This document shows positions 1 through 8,680 of a stretch of 41,615 nucleotides of DNA, in pieces (position 1 is the first letter of the stretch; each line of letters starts with the position of its first letter). The stretch covers positions 1 to 41,615 of the forward strand of contig DBZJ01000074.1 in the NCBI GenBank assembly GCA_002311635.1, read 5' to 3'. The notes beneath the pieces were generated by a model. The model made no database searches, was not told the DNA's origin, and worked only from the letters and a program-made list of their open reading frames with translations. The stretch comes from Syntrophaceae bacterium UBA1163 (lineage in GTDB: Bacteria; Desulfobacterota; BSN033; UBA1163). The translations under genes were made by a program, and so were the position numbers.

Positions 1-697
1 CCATCTCCCGAACAGCCTGATCTAACCCTACCAGAACCGCCCGGGCAATAATGCTGTGGCCGATATTGAGTTCCTCGATTTCCTTGATTTCTGCAATCCG
101 TCGGACGTTCACGTAATTCAACCCGTGGCCTGCGGCAATCCGGAGATCACGGTGAGAGGCCTCGGCGACTGCGTCGAGAATTATTTTTAGCTCTTCATCT
201 TCCTCGGAAGGATTCTTTGCATCGCAGTACCGACCGGTGTGAATCTCGATGGCATCCGCGCCCACATCCTCCGAGGCCTTGATTTGATTTTTTTGGGGAT
301 CCACAAAGAGGCTGACCGGGATTCCTCCCTTGTGGAGTCGTTGAATCGCCTTTTTGAGAGATGGACTGAATTTGATGACGTCGAGCCCGCCTTCTGTCGT
401 CAATTCTTCTCTTTTTTCAGGAACGAGGGTGGCGATATTTGGCTTGGTTGATAGGGCAATGCGGATCATCTCTTCAGTAGGCGCCATTTCAAGATTCAAT
501 CGGGTCTGAATCGTCTCTCTGAGTATTCGTAGGTCTCGATCTTGGATGTGGCGTCGATCCTCCCTCAGGTGACATACGATTCCGTCCGCTCCGGCCAATT
601 CCGCGATTCCTGCAGCGGTGACAGGATCGGGGTACATCACCCCTCTGGCCTGCCTGACCGTGGCGACATGATCAATGTTGACACCCAACCTCGGCAT
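1..697 (-). CDS. pdxJ: Pyridoxine 5'-phosphate synthase PdxJ (3' end cut by window edge)
   Basis: PdxJ condenses 1-deoxyxylulose 5-phosphate with 3-amino-2-oxopropyl phosphate in de novo vitamin B6 synthesis in the cytoplasm. I translated the minus strand from the ATG at 697-695; 232 codons are visible against a usual length near 240, so only the last few residues are missing. The N-terminus [19 protein letters not shown], the [10 protein letters not shown] segment, the LNLEMA motif with the catalytic Glu, and AAGHGLNY with the catalytic His are diagnostic. A strong ribosome binding site (AGGGGGG) sits just upstream of the start. It is the most distal visible gene of the ftsH-folP-glmM-pdxJ operon, 71 bases after glmM. 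Confidence 0.95.
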   Translation of the reverse strand, partial: MPRLGVNIDHVATVRQARGVMYPDPVTAAGIAELAGADGIVCHLREDRRHIQDRDLRILRETIQTRLNLEMAPTEEMIRIALSTKPNIATLVPEKREELTTEGGLDVIKFSPSLKKAIQRLHKGGIPVSLFVDPQKNQIKASEDVGADAIEIHTGRYCDAKNPSEEDEELKIILDAVAEASHRDLRIAAGHGLNYVNVRRIAEIKEIEELNIGHSIIARAVLVGLDQAVREM

Positions 698-768
698 GAT
701 CCCCCCTGCATTCGAATGTCGAAAGTGGAAAGGAGAAAGCGGTTTAACCACATTCCCCTCTCTAGATT

Positions 769-2124
769 CTACTTCCCGATGTATTTCTTAACCAGCTCGA
801 CAAGGTCTTGGGCAAACCGATGGAGTTTTGTTTCATCTTCTCCCTCGACCATGATTCGGAGGAGAGGTTCTGTTCCAGAATAGCGAATCAAAATCCTTCC
901 GGACTGTTCCAATGTTTTCTCAATCTCCCTGATCCTCTTTTCGATTTCTGGAAACCCAGACAGGTTTTTCTTCTCTTTGACTTCTACGTTATAGAGAACC
1001 TGAGGAAGAGGTTCCATCACGTGGGTCAGTTCGTCTAAGGGACGTTCTTTCTGTTTCATGATGGCCAGAACTTGTAGGGCCGTGAGGACCCCATCGCAAG
1101 TCGTATTGTAATCCAGAAAGATGGTATGGCCTGATTGCTCTCCCCCAAGATTGTAATCTCCCCGGACCATCTCCTCCACAACATAACGGTCTCCTACTTG
1201 AGTCCTAATGACTTTCCCACCCGCATTTTTTATCGTCCGGTCCAGCCCAATATTACTCATTACGGTAGTGACCAGCGTTCCCTTTTTCAGCCTGTTTTCG
1301 GATAGCATCTGGTGAGCACAGATCGCCAGAATATAATCTCCATCCACCTCCTTCCCTTTTCGATCCACAAAGACGATTCGGTCCGCATCTCCGTCGAGAG
1401 CGATCCCGATATCTGCTTCCTTCTCCAGGACAAGGCGACTGACCATTTCCGGATAAAGCGAGCCGCAATGGTCGTTGATATTTTCTCCATTGGGATCTAC
1501 CCCAATTGGAATCACCTCGGCTCCCAATTCCTCGAGGACCGTCGGAGCTACTCGGTAGGCGGCCCCATTGGCACAATCTAAAGCGATTCGAAGACCGTCC
1601 AATGTTAAGTTGTTGGGAAAAGTATTTTTGAGAAAGACCACATACCTCCCGACGGCATCGTCGATGCGATGGGCCTTTCCAACTGCATTCGCTGTGGGAC
1701 GGAGGGAATGGAGATGATTCGAAAGGATCAATTCTTCGATCCGGTGTTCGATTTCGTCCGGAAGTTTAAAGCCATCCTGAGAAAAGATTTTGATTCCATT
1801 GTCGTAGTAAGGATTGTGAGAGGCCGAAATCACGACACCCGCATTGGCCCTCATACTGGTGGTGATGAAAGCGATGCCGGGAGTGGGTAAAGGGCCCACC
1901 AACATGACATCCGCTCCCATGGAACAGACGCCGGAGGCCAACGCGGTTTCCAGCATATATCCCGAAAGCCGGGTATCTTTTCCCACCACAATCCGATGTC
2001 TTCCCTTCACGTCCTTAAAGATATGGGCGATGGCCCTTCCCAACTGCATGGCCATCTCTCCGGTCATGGGATCTGCATTGGCGACCCCTCTGATTCCATC
2101 CGTTCCAAATAGTTTACGTGTCAT
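769..2124 (-). CDS. glmM: Phosphoglucosamine mutase GlmM
   Basis: Converts glucosamine 6-phosphate to glucosamine 1-phosphate for UDP-GlcNAc, and so for peptidoglycan and lipid A. At 451 residues it has normal length. The active-site phosphoserine loop ISASHNP puts Ser at residue 102, the metal loop DGDADR is at 244-249, the sugar-binding GGEQSGH at 327-333 and the phosphate loop RYSGTEP at 414-420. The ATG is preceded by GGGGGTGA. It lies between folP and pdxJ. The genes cdaA and ybbR, which often precede glmM, are absent; only about 205 non-coding bases separate it from folP. Confidence 0.97.
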   Translation of the reverse strand: MTRKLFGTDGIRGVANADPMTGEMAMQLGRAIAHIFKDVKGRHRIVVGKDTRLSGYMLETALASGVCSMGADVMLVGPLPTPGIAFITTSMRANAGVVISASHNPYYDNGIKIFSQDGFKLPDEIEHRIEELILSNHLHSLRPTANAVGKAHRIDDAVGRYVVFLKNTFPNNLTLDGLRIALDCANGAAYRVAPTVLEELGAEVIPIGVDPNGENINDHCGSLYPEMVSRLVLEKEADIGIALDGDADRIVFVDRKGKEVDGDYILAICAHQMLSENRLKKGTLVTTVMSNIGLDRTIKNAGGKVIRTQVGDRYVVEEMVRGDYNLGGEQSGHTIFLDYNTTCDGVLTALQVLAIMKQKERPLDELTHVMEPLPQVLYNVEVKEKKNLSGFPEIEKRIREIEKTLEQSGRILIRYSGTEPLLRIMVEGEDETKLHRFAQDLVELVKKYIGK

Positions 2125-2167
2125 TCTGTTTCACCCCCACCCGTAAAAATCCCTATTTTTTCCCTCT

Positions 2168-2210
2168 GCCTGCCTGCAGACCGTGTACCTAACTACCGTG
2201 CGAGGCAGGC
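2168..2210. repeat. Inverted repeat between folP and glmM
   Basis: The arms GCCTGCCT (2168-2175) and AGGCAGGC (2203-2210) are perfect inverted copies around a 27-base spacer, with TTTT following on the plus strand. It looks like a small palindromic intergenic repeat in the folP-glmM gap. It could reduce read-through or simply be a dispersed element. Confidence 0.5.
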
Positions 2211-2276
2211 TTTTCTAAGATGGATTGGGAAGGATTAGGTTAGTCATCGTTATCATATTTTCTAAATAAAGGTCAA

Positions 2277-2333
2277 GTAGCGCCTGCATTTACTGCGGAC
2301 GCATTCTATCCCCCCATAAGATGAGGGCGCTAC
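2277..2333. repeat. Inverted repeat overlapping the folP stop codon
   Basis: GTAGCGCC (2277-2284) and GGCGCTAC (2326-2333) are perfect 8-base inverted arms with a 41-base spacer. The second arm covers the folP stop codon. As RNA from the minus strand it could form a weak long-loop hairpin just after folP. There is no U-run, so I do not call it a terminator. Confidence 0.4.
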
Positions 2334-3535
2334 GCTTCTCCTGCCAGACGGATGGCGTCGGCTACAGCGATAGCCCTTTTTGCCTGGAGCACATCGTGAC
2401 AGCGAATGATATTGGCCCCGTTGAGAACGCCAACCGCAATACTTGAGAGCGTTCCTTCCAATCGCTCTCCGACCTCCGCGTTCAGAATTTTCCCGATGAA
2501 AATTTTGCGTGACGTCCCCAGAAGAATAGGCTTTCCAAGTACTCGAAATTCAAAGAGATTTTTTATGATAGAAAGGTTATCCTCAACGGTTTTTCCAAAA
2601 CCGATTCCGGGATCGATGATGATCTGGCACGGGTCCAACCCCGCGGATTCTGCCCTCTGAATAGAATCTTTCAAATACTGAAGTATTTCAGAAAATAGGG
2701 AATCGTAATGGATATTCTTCTGCATCGTTTCAGGGGTTCCACGGATGTGCATGAGGACAAGGGGGATATCCTCCTTCGAGGCCACTTTCGCCAGGTCGGG
2801 GTCGAAGTTCAACCCGCTGATATCATTGATTATTTCAGCTCCTGCCTCGATCGCCTTCTGCGCTACAACCGATTTATAGGTATCGATGGAGATGGGCACA
2901 TCCACTTTGGCGGCAATCGATTTGATAACGGGAATGACGCGGCGAAGCTCCTCTTCTAATTGGAGAGGCTTCGAGCCAGGTCTGGTCGATTCCCCTCCGA
3001 TATCGATAATATCCGCCCCCTCCTCAACCATCTTCAGTCCGTGCGAGATAGCCTTTTCTCTGTCAAAGAAGAGGCCACCGTCTGAAAAAGAATCCGGAGT
3101 GATATTGAGAACCCCCATCAAAAGCGTTCTCTTTCCCAGCAACAACGTCCGCTTTCGGCAGCGGATGGCGTATTGTGTCTTAGAAATGTTCTTAAGGGTT
3201 TCTTTAATGGACTGACCAAGAGGGTTGAGGCCTGGATATTGTTCCAATTTGGAGATCAGTTTTTCGAAATGTTTCTGATTTCCCATTAGAAGGGCGTCCG
3301 TCTTTTCGGTGCTGCAATCAAATCCCCTTTCATCGACAGCAATGTCCCCGCCCAATGCGAACATCTCCTGTTTGAGAAGATTAGCCGTCCGAGGTTCGAT
3401 CCCTTCTACTTTGAGATTGAAATGGAGGGTCTTACCCTCCATTAGCCCGATGCTCGCCGGATCCACCCCCATGCTCTCCATTTGGTGAATGGCTTCGCTG
3501 GCATTTGTAATGTGAAGGCATCGAATCAGATTCAT
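2330..3535 (-). CDS. folP: Dihydropteroate synthase FolP, long form
   Basis: Joins 6-hydroxymethyl-dihydropterin diphosphate to p-aminobenzoate in folate synthesis. The catalytic TIM barrel starts near residue 135, with GVLNITPDSFSDGG at 141-154 and DIGGESTRPGS at 178-188, the classical pterin and pABA motifs. At 401 residues it is about 120 longer than the E. coli enzyme. The extra N-terminal domain (including the segment LKQEMFALGGD) resembles the extension I recall in long FolP proteins of Firmicutes and Desulfobacterota; its role is unknown to me. It starts 5 bases after the ftsH stop, so it is probably co-translated. Confidence 0.95.
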   Translation of the reverse strand: MNLIRCLHITNASEAIHQMESMGVDPASIGLMEGKTLHFNLKVEGIEPRTANLLKQEMFALGGDIAVDERGFDCSTEKTDALLMGNQKHFEKLISKLEQYPGLNPLGQSIKETLKNISKTQYAIRCRKRTLLLGKRTLLMGVLNITPDSFSDGGLFFDREKAISHGLKMVEEGADIIDIGGESTRPGSKPLQLEEELRRVIPVIKSIAAKVDVPISIDTYKSVVAQKAIEAGAEIINDISGLNFDPDLAKVASKEDIPLVLMHIRGTPETMQKNIHYDSLFSEILQYLKDSIQRAESAGLDPCQIIIDPGIGFGKTVEDNLSIIKNLFEFRVLGKPILLGTSRKIFIGKILNAEVGERLEGTLSSIAVGVLNGANIIRCHDVLQAKRAIAVADAIRLAGEA

Positions 3536-3540
3536 CTTGC

Positions 3541-5334
3541 CTAAACATTCTCACCCTTGATGATGGCCTCGATTTGATTTCCGTCAAGAACCTCTTTTTC
3601 AAGAAGCGTATTTGCCAACGTATGGAGAGTGGTCATATTCGTCTGGACGATCTCTTTCGCCTTTTCATAGCCTTGGGCGACGATGGTCCTTACTTCACCA
3701 TCAATCAAACGTGCTGTCTCCTCACTATAGTCCCGGTGGCGGGCAAACTCTCTTCCCAAAAAGATCTCTTCTTCTTTCTTACCAAAAGTCAGAGGGCCAA
3801 GCTTTTCGCTCATTCCCCACTCGCAGACCATTTTTCTGGCGATCTCCGTGGAGCGTTCGATGTCATTTCCCGCCCCGGTGGTTTGGCTGTTCAACACCAG
3901 TTCCTCCGCCACCCTCCCACCCATCATCACGGCGATGTTGTTCAGCAGATAGTCCCTGGGGTAGGTATGCTTTTCGTCTATGGGGAGCTGTTGTGTGATT
4001 CCAAGAGCTCGGCCCCTGGGGATAATCGTGACTTTGTGAATGGGGTCTGTTCCCGGGATCATTCGTGCGACCAACGTATGACCTGCCTCATGAAAAGCGG
4101 TAATTCTTCGCTCCTCCAGAGGGATGATCATTGATTTCCGTTCGACGCCCATCAGGACTTTATCTTTGGCCTGTTCAAAGTCGGCCATCTCGATGCGTTC
4201 TTTTCCTAACCGGGCGGCCAGCAGAGCCGCTTCGTTCACGAGGTTCTCCAGGTCGGCTCCGGTAAATCCAGGGGTTCCTCTGGACAGGACTGCGAGATTG
4301 ACATCTGCCCCCAACAGGGTCTTGCCAGAGTGAACCTTCAGGATTTGCTCTCTTCCTTTGACATCGGGAAGGGGCACAACCACCTGACGGTCAAAACGAC
4401 CTGGCCTGAGTAGGGCAGGGTCTAAAACATCTGGCCGGTTTGTGGCTGCGATCAGGATGACCCCTTCGTTCGATTCGAATCCGTCCATTTCAACCAACAG
4501 CTGATTTAAGGTCTGCTCTCGCTCATCGTGCCCCCCGCCCAGGCCGGCTCCTCGATGCCTTCCAACGGCGTCGATCTCGTCAATGAAAATGATGCAGGGG
4601 GCGTTCCGTTTTCCCTGAAGGAAGAGGTCTCGAACCCTGGAAGCTCCGACTCCCACGAACATCTCCACGAAATCAGAACCGCTGATGCTGAAAAAGGGAA
4701 CGTCAGCTTCGCCTGCAATCGCTCGTGCGAGAAGCGTTTTCCCCGTTCCGGGGGCGCCGATGAGAAGAACTCCCTTAGGGATCCTTCCGCCAAGCTTCGT
4801 AAACTTTTTGGGATCCCTGAGAAAATCGATGATCTCCTCAAGTTCACCTTTGGCTTCTTCAATTCCAGCGACATTCTCAAATGTTACCTGATGGAGTTCT
4901 TTCGTCAGAACTTTCGCCTTACTCTTTCCAAAAGAGAGGGCCTTTCCACCGCCGATTTGCATCTGCCGAATGAAAAAGAGCAAAACGCCTACGAGAATAA
5001 TCACCGGAAGCGATGTGATGAGAATACTCCAGAGAGAGAAGGACTCCTCTTCTTTCTTCACATTGATAACCACCCCTTTATCTCGGAGAAGTTTAATCAT
5101 CTCGGGGTCTTCAGGGGCATAAGTTTTGAAGCGTCTTCCTTCTTTATCCCTCCAAATAATGTTTCTACCGCGTATCTCCGCCTCCTGAACCCGATTGTTT
5201 TCCACGGTGGAGATGAAATCGGAATAATTTTTTTCTACCGCTGTTTGACGGGGTTTACTGAAAAGCTGGAAGAGAAGAACCATCAGGATGACGATAATTG
5301 CCCAGAAGATCAGGTTCTTATAAAGAGAACTCAA
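3541..5334 (-). CDS. ftsH: ATP-dependent zinc metalloprotease FtsH
   Basis: Membrane-anchored AAA+ protease that degrades unassembled or regulatory membrane and soluble proteins. Of 597 residues, transmembrane helices lie near 7-25 and 101-124, with a periplasmic loop between. The AAA module carries Walker A GAPGTGKT (193-200) and Walker B IFIDE (249-253). The second region of homology includes [18 protein letters not shown]. The zinc site HEAGH is at 415-419, with Asp491 in GAGNDI as the likely third ligand. The start is TTG at 5334, supported by GGAGG eight bases upstream; no better in-frame ATG is available. It leads the operon and is divergent from a Crp/Fnr regulator. tilS, a common upstream neighbour, is absent. 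Confidence 0.97.
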   Translation of the reverse strand: MSSLYKNLIFWAIIVILMVLLFQLFSKPRQTAVEKNYSDFISTVENNRVQEAEIRGRNIIWRDKEGRRFKTYAPEDPEMIKLLRDKGVVINVKKEEESFSLWSILITSLPVIILVGVLLFFIRQMQIGGGKALSFGKSKAKVLTKELHQVTFENVAGIEEAKGELEEIIDFLRDPKKFTKLGGRIPKGVLLIGAPGTGKTLLARAIAGEADVPFFSISGSDFVEMFVGVGASRVRDLFLQGKRNAPCIIFIDEIDAVGRHRGAGLGGGHDEREQTLNQLLVEMDGFESNEGVILIAATNRPDVLDPALLRPGRFDRQVVVPLPDVKGREQILKVHSGKTLLGADVNLAVLSRGTPGFTGADLENLVNEAALLAARLGKERIEMADFEQAKDKVLMGVERKSMIIPLEERRITAFHEAGHTLVARMIPGTDPIHKVTIIPRGRALGITQQLPIDEKHTYPRDYLLNNIAVMMGGRVAEELVLNSQTTGAGNDIERSTEIARKMVCEWGMSEKLGPLTFGKKEEEIFLGREFARHRDYSEETARLIDGEVRTIVAQGYEKAKEIVQTNMTTLHTLANTLLEKEVLDGNQIEAIIKGENV

Positions 5335-5346
5335 AAATTTTCCTCC

Positions 5347-5401
5347 GATATTGAAATTTAGCTAAAAAAGATTAACATAGTCTATATTTTATTTCAATAT
5401 C
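5347..5401 (-). promoter_or_regulatory. Perfect 11-bp inverted repeat in the ftsH leader
   Basis: GATATTGAAAT (5347-5357) and ATTTCAATATC (5391-5401) are perfect inverted arms around a 33-base AT-rich spacer. On the ftsH strand the second arm ends directly against the GGAGG ribosome binding site. It could be an operator, or a leader RNA stem controlling access to the start. One arm also contains TTGAAA, which with a weak TAATCT 17 bases on could form a promoter. Confidence 0.5.
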
Positions 5402-5495
5402 AGGGATTTACTCGTAGACATAGTCCGGAGCCCATGGAATCCTTGAGACGGGATCGCACCCTAATCTCTTAACTCTTTGAATTATTTGGGTAAAT

Positions 5496-5508
5496 GTTCT
5501 ATGAGAAC
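5496..5508. promoter_or_regulatory. Short palindrome in the ftsH / crp-type divergent region
   Basis: GTTCT-ATG-AGAAC is a perfect 5-3-5 palindrome inside the 295-base gap between ftsH and the regulator gene. A run of AT-rich sequence follows, with possible promoter elements for the plus strand. It may be a regulator site, but with 5-base arms chance is not excluded. I see no FNR-type TTGA-N6-TCAA box in this gap. Confidence 0.25.
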
Positions 5509-5629
5509 GCATGGTTTATTTTTATTAAAAAAAGACTAATAATATTGCTGTGTTACGAATAAATATTAAAGTAAAATATAGTTTTTTTGCAAAGTCCAAA
5601 TAAAGCGACGGAGCGTTTAGGGAGTAAAT

Positions 5630-6319
5630 ATGGTGATTGAATCATTGAAACGGTGTCCTCTTTTTGCCGGGCTGAAAGAAGAAGACCTGAAAAAGATCAA
5701 GGCAGTTGCTTCGCTAAGGCGGGTCGGAAAGAAGCAGATTCTCTTTTCCGATGGGGAGGAGGCAAGGGGATTCTATGTGATCCTTTCGGGAAAGGTGAAA
5801 CTCTTCAAGATATCGCCGGAAGGCAAGGAGCAGATTCTTCATGTGGTGTCTCCGCCGGAGGCCTTTGCTGAGGCAGCTCTGTTTCTCGAAGGAAATTACC
5901 CAGCCTTTGCCGAGACCCTAACAGATAGCCAGCTTCTGTTTTTCCCCAAGAGGGATTTCATCCATCTCATCGAGCGGAATCCCCAGCTTAGCATCAATAT
6001 GATCGTCTCTCTTTCGCACTTTTTGAGAAAATTTGCTTCCCTCATCGAAGAGCTTTCCCTCAAAGAGGTTTCATCGCGAGTTGCAAAATATCTGATCGAT
6101 CTCTCTTTGAAATCAGCAAAAGAGGGAAGGAACCCCAGAGAGGTCGATTTGGATTTAAGCAAAAGCCAATTGGCTTCAAAGCTGGGGACAATTAGTGAGA
6201 CCCTTTCAAGGAGCCTGGCAAAGATGAAAGCCAAAAAGATTATCGAGGTGAAGAAGAACAGGATTCTCATCTTGAATCGAGAAGCCTTAGAAGCGGTGGC
6301 CTCAGGTTTGAAAATATAA
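5630..6319 (+). CDS. Crp/Fnr-family transcriptional regulator
   Basis: 229 residues with a cyclic-nucleotide-binding-type beta barrel (about 8-115), a long dimerisation helix (about 120-160) and a C-terminal winged helix-turn-helix (about 175-215). The recognition helix reads TISETLSRSL, placing Glu190, Ser193 and Arg194 in the E-x-x-S-R pattern that lets FNR read TTGA half sites. The only cysteine is Cys9, so it cannot hold an FNR-type 4Fe-4S cluster. That fits DNR- or HcpR-like regulators, which sense NO or redox stress by other means. The start ATG has AGGGAG upstream. Matching TTGAC/T-N4-GTCAA boxes occur at 10.3 and 10.8 kb. The assignment as HcpR-like is inference. Confidence 0.85.
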   Translation: MVIESLKRCPLFAGLKEEDLKKIKAVASLRRVGKKQILFSDGEEARGFYVILSGKVKLFKISPEGKEQILHVVSPPEAFAEAALFLEGNYPAFAETLTDSQLLFFPKRDFIHLIERNPQLSINMIVSLSHFLRKFASLIEELSLKEVSSRVAKYLIDLSLKSAKEGRNPREVDLDLSKSQLASKLGTISETLSRSLAKMKAKKIIEVKKNRILILNREALEAVASGLKI

Positions 6320-6416
6320 TCCGTCCTCGATCAGAGGTTTCCGCCGTTTGCACAAGAGTTATCCACAGAGTAGGTGTCGATGATTCCAATCCATTTGTGA
6401 GAAATGCCGAAGAGAT

Positions 6417-7508
6417 TCAGAAACTGCTTTTCTCAATTAAAAGTTTTACTTCTGGAAGGGCCACCTCCTCTATCGTGGAGGGCTGCCAGTGCGGCAGGTC
6501 ATCTTTGTCCAGAATGCGAGCGCGGATGCCTTCGAGATAATCCGAGTGTCTTATCATAAAGCGGGCCGCCCTGGTCTCCGCAGCAAACACCTCCTCCAGG
6601 GGACGTCCTTCATTATGCCGCAGCAGCGCCAAGGTGAGGACGAGTGCTGTGGGAGATCGTTCCGACAGCCGGTGATAGACATCCTGACACAAACGGTCCT
6701 CCTGGCTGCATCGGGAGAGGGAATTCATGATTTCAGGGAGCGAGGTCTTCCCAGCGAAATGGGTTGCTACCCACTCATCCATTTCAGGATTGATAGGCAT
6801 GTCTTTCTGGAAGAAGGAGGCAAGATAGGATTTGAGGTGCTCTATCGCTACCGTTTGGTCATCGGTGAGCTTTCCCTGGAAACTTTGAAGGGCCTTTCTC
6901 AGTCTCGGCAATCGCTCTCCCCTGGTTAACGAGTTTGCCAGTCCCAGGCGTACGCATTCCGCCCCTTCCATTTCGTAACCTACAAGTCCAAGGTATTCGG
7001 GGTATCCTCTGGGACACTTTGTAAACATCCAGCCTGTTGCGCCCACATCGGGGAAAAAGCCGATACGGGTCTCGGGCATCGCCATGAGGGTTCGCTCTGC
7101 GGCAACCACAATATTGGCCCCGGCAGATATACCAAGACCTCCTCCCATGGTGATGCCATCGGCGATCACGATCACCGGCTTCGGAAACCGGTGTATAAAA
7201 AGGTCCAAACCATATTCCTCTCGAAAAAACTCATCCGCAACGGAGAAAGATTTCTCCTTGACTGCTTTTGCGAGTCTCTTAAGGTCGCCACCTGCGCAAA
7301 ACCCTCGGTTCCCGGTTCCGAGGAACAGGACAAACTGATATTGGTCCTCTTGAATCGCTTCGTCAAGGGCTTGGCGGACCCGCAGGATCATCTCAGTAGT
7401 GAGAGCATTGATGACGCGGGGCCGGTTGAGGATGATCTCCATCATAGACGGGTGACGCGTTACAATAACCTCAGGTTCTCGTTGATATGAACCGGTTGCC
7501 ATAAACAA
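6417..7508 (-). CDS. 3-hydroxyisobutyryl-CoA hydrolase-like protein (enoyl-CoA hydratase family)
   Basis: 363 residues of the crotonase fold. The oxyanion-hole segments RGFCAGGDL (about 68-76) and MGGGLGI (121-127) are present. The block PETRIGFFPDVG (145-156) carries Glu146 and Asp154, which match the catalytic acid pair of 3-hydroxyisobutyryl-CoA hydrolase of valine breakdown. The length also fits that subfamily rather than a 260-residue hydratase. The frame opens with TTG at 7508, 12 bases after GGAGG; an ATG two codons later (7502) is the alternative. It is divergent from an acyl-CoA dehydrogenase-type gene, suggesting shared acyl-CoA metabolism. Its true substrate is not shown by sequence. 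Confidence 0.85.
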   Translation of the reverse strand: MFMATGSYQREPEVIVTRHPSMMEIILNRPRVINALTTEMILRVRQALDEAIQEDQYQFVLFLGTGNRGFCAGGDLKRLAKAVKEKSFSVADEFFREEYGLDLFIHRFPKPVIVIADGITMGGGLGISAGANIVVAAERTLMAMPETRIGFFPDVGATGWMFTKCPRGYPEYLGLVGYEMEGAECVRLGLANSLTRGERLPRLRKALQSFQGKLTDDQTVAIEHLKSYLASFFQKDMPINPEMDEWVATHFAGKTSLPEIMNSLSRCSQEDRLCQDVYHRLSERSPTALVLTLALLRHNEGRPLEEVFAAETRAARFMIRHSDYLEGIRARILDKDDLPHWQPSTIEEVALPEVKLLIEKSSF

Positions 7509-7705
7509 TATCCGCTATTTCCTCCATGAAAAAGAGTTCGCTGACGATGGCTTTCCCATTTTCTTATACATGAGTGATCAAGATAAATGGGGTGAATCAA
7601 GTATTTTTCGGGTTAAGAGACTGTATTTGAACCCCGCTTATACCAAATTCTTTTCTCTCCGGGCCTGTCATGTCGGATCTTCCGGGAGCAAGAGGAAAGA
7701 TGAAA

Positions 7706-7734
7706 TTGATAAATCGATAAATTGTTGGTAAATT
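7706..7734 (+). promoter_or_regulatory. Sigma70-type promoter for the 3-hydroxyacyl-CoA dehydrogenase gene
   Basis: TTGATA (7706-7711) and TAAATT (7729-7734) are separated by exactly 17 bases, matching consensus at 5 of 6 and 4 of 6 positions. Transcription would start near 7741, about 60 bases before the gene. A 7-base inverted repeat, TGGTCTC at 7734-7740 and GAGACCA at 7792-7798, spans the predicted leader. Confidence 0.5.
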
Positions 7735-7801
7735 GGTCTCAGTCCCACGATGAGGATGAGAAGGCATGTATCGACATCGTATAAGAGAAGGGAGACCATA
7801 G

Positions 7802-8677
7802 ATGGAGATCGAGAAAGTATGCGTGGTCGGTATGGGAACGATGGGAAGCCAGATCGGGATAGTCTGTGCCAGAGGCGGTTTTCAAACCATCCTGGTGGAC
7901 CTTTCCGAAGAGTTAACAAGAAAGGGCTTAGGATCTATCAAATCATTTCTAAGCAATCAGGTCAAAAGGGAAAGAATGAGAAGTGAGGAGATGGAGAAGG
8001 TTCTTTCTCTTATTGCCACGACGACAGATTTGACGAAAGCCCTTTCAGACGCGGCATTGGTGATCGAGGCGGTTTTTGAGGATATCAAGGCGAAGAAGGA
8101 GTTGTTCAAGAAGATGGACGGGATCTGTCTTAAGGAAGCCATTCTGGCAAGCAACACGTCCACGTTAAGCATTACGGAGATGGGAGCAGTCACGTCTCGA
8201 CCGGAAAGATGCATTGGAACACATTTCTTGATTCCGGCGGCCTTGACGCCGCTTGTCGAATTGGTGCGTGGGATAGAGACTTCTGATGAGACCCACAAAA
8301 CGATTATTGGCTTCATTACAACCTGCGGGAAAGAGACCGTTACCGTCGTGGACTCTCCGGGTTTTGTGGTCAACCGCCTTTACCTTCCGATGGTGAACGA
8401 GGCTTTCTATGTCTTGGAAAGTTCCCTTGCGAGTCCTGAAGACATCGACAGGTGTTGCGCAAGAGGCCTTGGCTTTCCTTTAGGCCCCTTGGCCGCGGCG
8501 GATGCCTTCGGGCTGGACATTCTTTTGCAATGTATGGAAACGTTTCATAAGGAGCTGGGTGAAAAATATCGACCGGCACCCCTCCTCGTCAAACTGGTCA
8601 AAGCAGGACGCCTCGGCCGCAAGAACGGAAGAGGAGTCTATGATTATCGCCTCTCCCCCCAGGGGACCGCATCGTAA
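7802..8677 (+). CDS. 3-hydroxyacyl-CoA dehydrogenase (3-hydroxybutyryl-CoA dehydrogenase type)
   Basis: NAD(P)-dependent oxidation of 3-hydroxyacyl-CoA, or the reverse reaction, in beta-oxidation or butyrate-type metabolism. The 291 residues form a stand-alone enzyme without a hydratase domain. The Rossmann motif GMGTMG is at 10-15. The catalytic His141 (GTHFLIP) pairs with Glu153 (LVELV). ASNTS (116-120) and [10 protein letters not shown] are further family signatures. The C-terminal domain carries LGFPLGPL and the ending [17 protein letters not shown] precedes the ATG. The MATE transporter frame begins 3 bases after its stop. Confidence 0.93.
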   Translation: MEIEKVCVVGMGTMGSQIGIVCARGGFQTILVDLSEELTRKGLGSIKSFLSNQVKRERMRSEEMEKVLSLIATTTDLTKALSDAALVIEAVFEDIKAKKELFKKMDGICLKEAILASNTSTLSITEMGAVTSRPERCIGTHFLIPAALTPLVELVRGIETSDETHKTIIGFITTCGKETVTVVDSPGFVVNRLYLPMVNEAFYVLESSLASPEDIDRCCARGLGFPLGPLAAADAFGLDILLQCMETFHKELGEKYRPAPLLVKLVKAGRLGRKNGRGVYDYRLSPQGTAS

Positions 8678-8680
8678 TGA

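Noticed and set aside
4528..5361. 277-codon plus-strand frame opposite ftsH
   Set aside because: It is the antisense shadow of a well-supported ftsH gene; composition is Ser/Pro/Lys-rich without any motif, and there is no start signal.
5630..6319. True FNR with an iron-sulfur cluster
   Set aside because: Only one cysteine is present, so the four ligands are missing.
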